From the NCBI GenBank assembly GCA_955652155.1, contig CATPAT010000063.1, positions 1 to 11,720 on the forward strand: a stretch of 11,720 bases of DNA, written 5' to 3'. Of this stretch, positions 7,015-11,720 are shown piece after piece. The position numbers were made by a program, and so were the translations under genes. Under the pieces are notes generated by a model, which was given only the letters and a program-made list of their open reading frames with translations, was not told the origin of the DNA and ran no database searches. Positions within the stretch are counted from its first letter, which is position 1. Each line of letters opens with the position of its first letter. This DNA comes from an uncultured Chthoniobacterales bacterium. GTDB taxonomy: Bacteria; Verrucomicrobiota; Verrucomicrobiia; Chthoniobacterales; UBA10450.

Positions 7015-7794
7015 ATGGCAAGTGTCGGGGTGGCCAATTTCGCTCCATTAGTAATCGGTGCGACCGGTGGCTCCGGAACGCGTGTGATCGCGCGCATCGC
7101 CAAGCTCGCCGGTTATAATCTCGGGACCAAACTGAATTCGGCGGAAGACTCACTCGCATTTTATTCGTTTCACGAGAGGTGGATTAATCCATTCGTCTCC
7201 GCGAAGCGCCGCGGACATGCATTGACACCTTGGCAGTCGGCCCGGATGAAAGAAGATTTTCACGCGGCTCTGGCGAGCCACATCCCCGAAGCGGAGCGAC
7301 GTGGAACGCGTTGGGGCTGGAAAACGCCGCGGAGCATTTATCTGCTCCCTTTCCTCCATGCGCAATTCGCGCAATTAAAATTCATCCATGTTATGCGCGA
7401 CGGTCGTGACATGGCGCTTTCCCAGAACCAAAATCAGCTTCGCAAACATGGACGCGCCGTGCTGAGCTGGGGCGAACGCCTGTTTGGTTCGATGCCAGAG
7501 CGCTCGGTATTGCTATGGGAGAAGGTCAATTCTCAGGCTGCCGATTACGGCAAGACCCGTCTTCGCGAAAGCTATCTCCGTGTTCGCTTTGAAGATCTTT
7601 GCGCCAAACCTTTGGAGACGACTGCGCAGATTCTCAACTTTCTGGAAGCGGCGGTTGATCCCGAACCGATCACGCGGGCGGAAATAACGCCACCGAGAAG
7701 TCTCGGCCGTTGGAAAACGTGTTCCCCGGCGATTATTAGCAAGCTGGAAGCGACGGCGGGAACTTCACTGCACCGGTTCGGGTATCTAGAGTAG
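7015..7794 (+). CDS. Sulfotransferase family protein (second, different subfamily)
   Basis: 259 residues from ATG 7015. The frame stays open back to an ATG at 6898, but that would overlap the divergent glycosyltransferase, and the fold begins at FAPLVIGATGGSGTR, so the short start is preferred. The PAPS 5'-phosphosulfate loop is GATGGSGTR (15-23). WGWKTPRS near 100-107 is the conserved tryptophan/lysine block. FIHVMRDGRDMALS (123-136) is the 3'-phosphate site with R128 and S136. RFEDLCAKP (191-199) and PPRSLGRWK (227-235) are the usual C-terminal blocks. It is cytosolic, with no membrane segment. It differs clearly from the neighbouring HVGAPKTAS protein, so it is not a tandem copy. It probably shares a pathway with the divergent operon. 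The acceptor cannot be named. Confidence 0.88.
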   Translation: MASVGVANFAPLVIGATGGSGTRVIARIAKLAGYNLGTKLNSAEDSLAFYSFHERWINPFVSAKRRGHALTPWQSARMKEDFHAALASHIPEAERRGTRWGWKTPRSIYLLPFLHAQFAQLKFIHVMRDGRDMALSQNQNQLRKHGRAVLSWGERLFGSMPERSVLLWEKVNSQAADYGKTRLRESYLRVRFEDLCAKPLETTAQILNFLEAAVDPEPITRAEITPPRSLGRWKTCSPAIISKLEATAGTSLHRFGYLE

Positions 7795-7856
7795 AGAAGA
7801 CCGTCCGAACCGGATGCGCTACGGCCAACCCGCGCCGCAGCCAGTCCGTTTGTCTC

Positions 7857-7874
7857 TCGGACGAATCCGTCCGA
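7857..7874. repeat. Perfect hairpin, 7-bp stem and AATC loop
   Basis: TCGGACG at 7857-7863 is the exact reverse complement of CGTCCGA at 7868-7874, with a four-base loop AATC. It follows the sulfotransferase stop by about 60 bases and is not followed by a T run. It could be a weak or Rho-type end signal or part of a REP-like element. Confidence 0.55.
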
Positions 7875-7903
7875 CGGTGGACCGGTGGCGGACAAGATCG
7901 ACC

Positions 7904-7927
7904 CGCCTACGCCCCGGGGCTACGGCG
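7904..7927. repeat. 24-bp imperfect palindrome (REP-like)
   Basis: CGCC at 7904-7907 pairs with GGCG at 7924-7927, and GCCCC at 7911-7915 pairs with GGGGC at 7916-7920. Between the paired blocks each arm carries TAC, giving a symmetric three-base internal loop. The right arm contains GCTACGGC, which also occurs at 7818-7825 and in another intergenic gap at 1001-1008. The layout suggests a dispersed intergenic element rather than a terminator. Confidence 0.45.
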
Positions 7928-8003
7928 CGGCGAGCAATCGATCAAATTCGGACTTTGCAATCAGGCTTTCTCTTTCAATATTGAGAGGCTAACTTTTTGT
8001 CGA

Positions 8004-9890
8004 ATGGACGCTTCCACTTCTCTTCCCGCAACCGCGGGACATCACGACCCACACGCGCACGCCGGGGAACACGAGCACCACGAGCTCGGATGGTGGCGGA
8101 AATACATTTTCTCGACCGACCACAAAGTCATCGGGATCCAGTACGGCCTTTGCGGCCTGGTTTTTCTCTTTTTCGGCTTTTCCCTGATGATGATCATGCG
8201 CTGGCAGTTGGCGTATCCCGGACAGGCGCTGCCGGTGATTGGGAAGTGGCTGCCGTATTTCTTTGGGCCCAACACCATGCCCGACGGCAAGATGACGCCC
8301 GAGTTTTACAATTCGCTGGGCGCGATGCACGGCACGATCATGATTTTCTTGGGCGTCGTGCCGGTGGCGTTCGCTGCGTTTGGAAATTTCGTCGTGCCGC
8401 TCCAAATCGGCGCGCCGGACATGACCTTTCCGAAAGTAAACGCCGCGAGTTTCTGGGCGTTCGGCGTCGGCGGAGTGATCATGTTGACCAGCTTTTTTGT
8501 TCCCGGCGGCGCGGCGAAAGGCGGGTGGACTTCCTATGTGCCGCTTTCGGATATCGCGGACAAAGGGCCAGGGTTCCATCCGTTCCTCAACGGGCAAACA
8601 TTGTGGCTCCTCGGATTCATTTTCCTGATCACGTCGTCGTTGCTCGGCGCGGTCAATTTCATCACCACCATCATCCAACTGCGCGCCAAAGGCCTGACCT
8701 GGATGCGTCTCCCGTTTTTCGTCTGGTCGCAATTTGTCACCGCATTCTTGCTGTTGCTCGCGTTTCCGCCGCTTGAGGCCGCGATCGTCATGCAGCTGAT
8801 GGATCGGACCGCGGCGACGAGCTTTTTCCTGCCGGCCGGAATGATCGTCAACGGTGCGCCGCTGCATATCAGTGGCGGCGGCAGTCCAATTCTATGGCAA
8901 CACCTGTTCTGGTTCCTTGGGCATCCGGAAGTTTATGTTTTAATTTTGCCGGCGTTCGGAATTGTCGCCGAAATTCTCGCCAACAACTCGCGCAAGCCGC
9001 TTTGGGGCTACAAATCGCTCGTCTTCTCCGTGCTCGTGATCGGATTTTTGTCGTTCGTCGTCTGGGCGCACCACATGTGGCTTACCGGAATGGGCTCGAC
9101 CGTGAGCGCGTTTTTCCAAACGACTACGCTTCTCATTTCGATTCCATCGGTCATCATCCTCAGCGCCTTTTTCATTTCGCTCTGGGGCGGTTCGATCCGG
9201 TTCACGGTGCCGATGTTATGGGCAACCGCGTTCCTTCCCATGTTCGGGATTGGCGGACTGACCGGCATACCGTTGGCGTTTAACTCAGCCGATCTCTACC
9301 TGCACGATACCTATTACATCATTGCGCATTTTCATTACATCGTCGCTCCGGGAACGATCTTCGGATTGTTCGCCGGCGTTTATTATTGGTATCCAAAGGC
9401 GACCGGGCGCGTCATGAACGAGTTCTGGGGCAAAGTGCATTTCTGGCCGTCGCTCATTTGCATGAACGTAATTTTCCTGCCGATGTTTTTGCAGGGAATG
9501 CTCGGCATGCATCGTCGCTGGTACGATGGCGGCCAAGGCTGGACCCTTTCCGGTGAACACATTTGGGGCCTGACCGGCTTTCAATGGAACACGCCGATCT
9601 CGTGGGCGGCGTGGATCATGGGACTCGCGCAGATTCCATTCATCATAAATTTCTTCTGGAGCATCAAGCACGGGAAGAAAGTGAACGACAATCCTTGGGA
9701 AGCGACCACGCTGGAGTGGACCGCCCCTTCACCGCCGCCGCACGGAAACTTTATCATCACTCCGGTTGCTTACCGCGGGCCCTACGAATACAGCCTGCCC
9801 GGCCGCGAAAAAGATTTCACCATGCAGAACGAACCGGTCGAGCCGGCCGAGCGATCCCGGCGAGCGACCGAGCCGGCACTGGTGCATTAA
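8004..9890 (+). CDS. ctaD: Cytochrome c oxidase subunit I (haem-copper oxidase, A family)
   Basis: 628 residues with about twelve membrane helices; it is the catalytic subunit that reduces O2 to water and pumps protons. Low-spin haem ligands are H109 (AMHG) and H444. Haem a3 ligand H442 lies in AHFHY. CuB ligands are H307, H356 and H357, with cross-linked Y311 in GHPEVY. HDTYY (434-438) and R504/R505 are present. The D-channel D139 (GAPDM), N128 and N146 and the HPEVY glutamate E309 mark it as A1-like. At the K-channel lysine site the ungapped alignment from HHM gives isoleucine 385 (IPSVII instead of VPTGIK). The N-terminus is histidine-rich (seven His in 13-26). The start at ATG 8004 lacks a good ribosome binding site. 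It is the first gene of the visible oxidase operon; ctaE begins 3 bp after its stop. Confidence 0.97.
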   Translation: MDASTSLPATAGHHDPHAHAGEHEHHELGWWRKYIFSTDHKVIGIQYGLCGLVFLFFGFSLMMIMRWQLAYPGQALPVIGKWLPYFFGPNTMPDGKMTPEFYNSLGAMHGTIMIFLGVVPVAFAAFGNFVVPLQIGAPDMTFPKVNAASFWAFGVGGVIMLTSFFVPGGAAKGGWTSYVPLSDIADKGPGFHPFLNGQTLWLLGFIFLITSSLLGAVNFITTIIQLRAKGLTWMRLPFFVWSQFVTAFLLLLAFPPLEAAIVMQLMDRTAATSFFLPAGMIVNGAPLHISGGGSPILWQHLFWFLGHPEVYVLILPAFGIVAEILANNSRKPLWGYKSLVFSVLVIGFLSFVVWAHHMWLTGMGSTVSAFFQTTTLLISIPSVIILSAFFISLWGGSIRFTVPMLWATAFLPMFGIGGLTGIPLAFNSADLYLHDTYYIIAHFHYIVAPGTIFGLFAGVYYWYPKATGRVMNEFWGKVHFWPSLICMNVIFLPMFLQGMLGMHRRWYDGGQGWTLSGEHIWGLTGFQWNTPISWAAWIMGLAQIPFIINFFWSIKHGKKVNDNPWEATTLEWTAPSPPPHGNFIITPVAYRGPYEYSLPGREKDFTMQNEPVEPAERSRRATEPALVH

Positions 9891-9893
9891 CGA

Positions 9894-10769
9894 ATGGAAA
9901 TTCCGTACACAATCTCCACTCGACCGGACACCGGTCTGTGGAACGCGAAGATCGGCATCTGGTTGTTTCTCGCGTCCGAAGTGATGCTCTTCGGTGGACT
10001 TTTTTCCGCCTACATTTTCCTTCGGCTCGATGCTCAACCGGGCGAGTGGCCGCACGGGCTGCTCAACGTTCCGGTCGGGACGATGAACACGGCGATCCTG
10101 ATCATGTCCTCGGTCACGGTCGTTTTGGCTTGGGCCGCGCTGAAGATGCGCCGGTACCGTGCCTATTGGTGGTACATGCTCGCCACCATCATGTGCGGCA
10201 TCATCTTTCTCGTCGTAAAACTTTACTACGAATGGCCGCAAAAGTTTGAACACTACGGCATTTTCATCAAACCGGGCGCGCTCGAAAAATATGAGCGGTA
10301 TCTCGGTAACAATCGCCGGACGGAGAAGGGGATGGAGCCGCGGATCGAGATCAGCGGTCACTTGCACAATCCGGAAGCGCTCAAGGACCCGAACGTCAAG
10401 GAGTACGAAATCGGACTCGATCCGGTCTTCGTGGATCCGAACAATCCGGCGAATGATCGTCCGCATTTTCTTTACGCTCCGCCAACCGACCACATCGCGA
10501 AGATCGAGAAGGAAGACGTTGAGCGAATTGATTCGTTCGGCCCGTGGCATAGCGCGTATTTCGCGAGTTACTTCACCATTACCGGATTGCACGGGGCCCA
10601 CGTGCTCGCCGGCGTCCTCGTTTTCATTTATATGTGGCTGCCAGTCAGCAAGAAACTTTATCAACGCAATCCAGAGCACTTGGCTAATCGCGTCGAGGTC
10701 TGCGGATTGTTCTGGCACTTTGTCGATCTTGTCTGGATTTTTGTGTTTCCGCTCTTTTATTTGCTCTAA
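9894..10769 (+). CDS. ctaE: Cytochrome c oxidase subunit III with large extra loop
   Basis: 291 residues. Five helices are visible: about 20-43 (with FLASEVMLFGGLFSAY, including the conserved glutamate E29), 63-85, 91-112, 222-250 (ITGLHGAHV) and 269-291 (WHFVDLVWIFVFPLFYL). These are diagnostic of subunit III, which supports proton uptake and stability of subunit I. Compact five-helix forms have about 200 residues. The surplus is a hydrophilic segment of roughly 95 residues at 118-215 between helices 3 and 4, which by the family's topology should face the periplasm. It is rich in charged residues and prolines (LDPVFVDPNNPAN) and has no cysteine. The gene starts 3 bp after ctaD and ends 3 bp before ctaF, with no Shine-Dalgarno sequence, so translation is likely coupled. 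Confidence 0.95.
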   Translation: MEIPYTISTRPDTGLWNAKIGIWLFLASEVMLFGGLFSAYIFLRLDAQPGEWPHGLLNVPVGTMNTAILIMSSVTVVLAWAALKMRRYRAYWWYMLATIMCGIIFLVVKLYYEWPQKFEHYGIFIKPGALEKYERYLGNNRRTEKGMEPRIEISGHLHNPEALKDPNVKEYEIGLDPVFVDPNNPANDRPHFLYAPPTDHIAKIEKEDVERIDSFGPWHSAYFASYFTITGLHGAHVLAGVLVFIYMWLPVSKKLYQRNPEHLANRVEVCGLFWHFVDLVWIFVFPLFYLL

Positions 10770-10772
10770 GCC

Positions 10773-11114
10773 ATGAACAACCCGCCTGACATCTCACAAG
10801 ACCCGGCTGAGCACGAGGAGTACGCGCACGGCATCCAAAAGCACGTCAAAGGCTACTTGATGGTCGGCGCCGCGTTGATTGTTTGCACTGCCCTCACGGT
10901 CGGATTGTCGTATGTGAATTTCGGCTCGCCAAAAGCGAACATCATCGTCGCCCTGCTCCTCGCGGCCTTTAAAGTCAGTCTCGTCGGTGCAGTCTTTATG
11001 CATCTCGCCGCCGAAAAAAAATTGATCTACCGCGTCCTGATTTTCACCGGCTTTTTCGTGCTCGCTCTTTTTTGGCTTACGTATCTTGCCTGGTACAACC
11101 CTATCGTCCGCTAA
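10773..11114 (+). CDS. ctaF: Cytochrome c oxidase subunit IV (prokaryotic type)
   Basis: 113 residues with three membrane helices, about 28-48, 55-78 and 85-107. AAFKVSLVGAVFMHL at 64-78 is the signature of prokaryotic COX4 proteins, small subunits that bridge subunits I and III. The N-terminal 25 residues are acidic and hydrophilic, with a His/Glu stretch (AEHEEYAHG). It follows ctaE by 3 bp, and its TAA shares one base with the ATG of the next gene (TAATG), pointing to coupled translation. Confidence 0.9.
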   Translation: MNNPPDISQDPAEHEEYAHGIQKHVKGYLMVGAALIVCTALTVGLSYVNFGSPKANIIVALLLAAFKVSLVGAVFMHLAAEKKLIYRVLIFTGFFVLALFWLTYLAWYNPIVR

Positions 11115-11323
11115 TGTCGCTCAAAGCCTTTCATATCGTCTTCGTAATTTTTTCAACGCTGCTCGCGTTGGGCGTGGGCGGCTGGTGTATCTGGGTCAAT
11201 CTCGTCGAAGGCGCGCCGGTTTATCTCGCGGGCGCGGTCGCTTCGTTTGGCTCCGCGCTTGCCCTTGTCATCTACGGCGTTTGGTTTTATCGAAAAATGA
11301 AACGGCTCCGCATCATCACATGA
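11114..11323 (+). CDS. Two-helix small membrane protein in the oxidase operon
   Basis: 69 residues; family not recognised. Helices are about 6-28 (VFVIFSTLLALGVGGWCIWV) and 37-58, with a loop NLVEGAPVY and a basic tail RKMKRLR. By the positive-inside rule both ends are cytoplasmic and the loop periplasmic. The start is ATG 11114, sharing one base with the ctaF stop. The frame is also open to an ATG at 11072, but that would overlap ctaF by 43 bp, and the TAATG junction is more natural. Its TGA overlaps the next ATG (ATGA). The tight packing between ctaF and ctaC suggests an accessory subunit or an assembly factor of the oxidase; this is inferred from position only. Confidence 0.75.
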   Translation: MSLKAFHIVFVIFSTLLALGVGGWCIWVNLVEGAPVYLAGAVASFGSALALVIYGVWFYRKMKRLRIIT

Positions 11324-11580
11324 AAAAGTTTTTGGCGATTTTGTTGTTCTCGATCTTGCTCGTCGCGCAGCAGGCGAGCGCGTGTCCATTTTGTTACGGC
11401 GCGAAAGATGGCAAATCGACTGAGCACATGGCGGTGGCGATTTGGTTTCTTTTCGGCGCGGTCATGTCGGTAATGGGCGGGATTGGCGCGTTCAGCTTCA
11501 AGATTTGGCGACATGGCCGGATGCCGCTCGAACCGCATCAGGAAATCAACGAAGAAGACTTGGACAAATTCGATGAGTAG
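11320..11580 (+). CDS. Secreted/anchored CPFC small membrane protein in the oxidase operon
   Basis: 86 residues. Residues 1-21 form a signal peptide (MKKFLAILLFSILLVAQQASA), with an AxA site directly before C22. The mature protein would start CPFCYG, a CxxC pair (C22, C25) on the periplasmic side. The segment before it is ASAC, a poor but possible lipobox, so it may instead be a lipoprotein. A second helix is at about 37-60, followed by a charged, acidic cytoplasmic tail (EINEEDLDKFDE). Small proteins with ACPxC after a signal peptide are, from memory, common near oxidase genes in several phyla, but I know of no proven function. A role in copper or thiol handling during CuA/CuB assembly fits the motif and place. 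ATG 11320 overlaps the previous stop by four bases, and the stop overlaps ctaC by eight. Confidence 0.78.
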   Translation: MKKFLAILLFSILLVAQQASACPFCYGAKDGKSTEHMAVAIWFLFGAVMSVMGGIGAFSFKIWRHGRMPLEPHQEINEEDLDKFDE

Positions 11581-11720
11581 CCTCGCGCTCATTAACGAAT
11601 TTCTTGGTCAGCCGCCGAACGCCTCCGAGCATGGCTACCAGATCGATCACATCATCGAATTCGCGCACTGGTTTATGGGTGCGCTTTTCGTCGGATGGTC
11701 GGCCTTTTTCGTTTTTGTGC
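11573..11720 (+). CDS. ctaC: Cytochrome c oxidase subunit II, N-terminal part (runs off right edge)
   Basis: 49 codons are visible from ATG 11573, eight bases before the end of the preceding gene. The start MSSLALINEFLGQPPNASEHG, then YQIDHIIEFAHWFMGALFVGWSAFFVFV, matches the first stretch and first membrane helix of a subtype of subunit II that begins L-G-x-P-x-x-A-S-x-H and has HW-[FL]-M-x-x-L-F-V-G-W. From memory this subtype is often linked to alternative complex III. There is no cleavable signal peptide. The second helix and the CuA domain lie outside, so CuA ligands and any fused cytochrome c cannot be checked. The overlap with the CPFC gene suggests coupled translation. Confidence 0.85.
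   Translation, partial: MSSLALINEFLGQPPNASEHGYQIDHIIEFAHWFMGALFVGWSAFFVFV

Larger units (their letters stand above)
7795..8003. other. 209-bp intergenic region with palindromes before the oxidase operon
   Basis: No reading frame is credible here. From about 7801 to 7930 the DNA is rich in short inverted repeats and the octamer GCTACGGC (7818-7825 and 7919-7926). From about 7935 onward it becomes AT-richer and is the likely promoter and leader of ctaD. A weak TTGCAA (7955-7960) and ATATTG (7978-7983) pair with a 17-base spacer is the best promoter-like match. GAGAGG at 7983-7988 is 15 bases from the ATG, too far for a normal ribosome binding site. Confidence 0.6.

Noticed and set aside
7989..8867. 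Minus-strand frame of 292 codons opposite ctaD
   Set aside because: It lies opposite helices of subunit I and its product is a run of charged residues, as expected from the complement of hydrophobic codons.
9729..10718. Minus-strand frame of 329 codons opposite ctaD/ctaE
   Set aside because: It spans two genes with clear family motifs; its length is due to the GC-rich codon pattern.
11072..11113. Longer start for the two-helix protein
   Set aside because: It would overlap the end of ctaF, whereas ATG 11114 forms a TAATG junction typical of coupled genes.
1..11720. CRISPR arrays, tRNA, rRNA, insertion sequences, attachment sites
   Set aside because: No regularly spaced repeats, no conserved RNA gene blocks, no transposase or integrase motifs and no flanking duplications were found.

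Overview
The window looks like the chromosome of a GC-rich, aerobic, Gram-negative-type bacterium. A member of the Verrucomicrobiota (Chthoniobacterales-like soil lineage) is my best guess. That guess rests on the style of the haem-copper oxidase locus, the sulfatase and sulfotransferase content, poor Shine-Dalgarno sequences and GCTACGGC-rich intergenic DNA. It is an inference from recall, not a sequence comparison. No rRNA, tRNA, CRISPR array, transposase or phage gene was seen, and coding style is even throughout.

Left part (1-3768). The 5' part of an FAD-linked oxidase of the GlcD/YdiJ type runs off the left edge on the minus strand. Divergent from it is a small tail-anchored-like protein with an internal duplication. 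Next come DNA polymerase IV (dinB, minus strand) and, divergent from dinB, a proline-rich protein with two C-terminal membrane helices and a perfect 27-bp tandem duplication. A histidine phosphatase follows on the plus strand.

Middle part (3783-7794). This is a sulfate-ester and glycan cluster. On the minus strand a GT8-like glycosyltransferase, a PAPS-dependent sulfotransferase and a CxPxR sulfatase without a signal peptide are joined by 4-bp stop/start overlaps, so they are very probably one translationally coupled operon. A second sulfotransferase of a different subfamily is divergent from it. The genes suggest that a sugar or glycoconjugate is glycosylated and sulfated, with a cytosolic sulfatase acting on a sulfate ester. 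The substrate cannot be read from the sequence.

Right part (8004-11720). This is a terminal-oxidase operon on the plus strand: ctaD (subunit I), ctaE (subunit III with a large extra loop), ctaF (subunit IV), a 69-residue two-helix membrane protein, an 86-residue secreted or anchored CPFC protein, and the start of ctaC (subunit II), which runs off the right edge. Gaps are at most 3 bp and several genes overlap. Subunit II lies after the other subunits, the reverse of the usual ctaC-ctaD order.

The most interesting observation is in ctaD. It keeps the D-channel aspartate, the HPEVY glutamate and all metal ligands, but an ungapped alignment by eye puts isoleucine where A-family oxidases carry the K-channel lysine. 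Next in interest are the two small uncharacterised proteins in the oxidase operon, the periplasmic insertion in subunit III, the mixed sulfotransferase/sulfatase operon, and REP-like palindromes in the 209-bp gap before ctaD.
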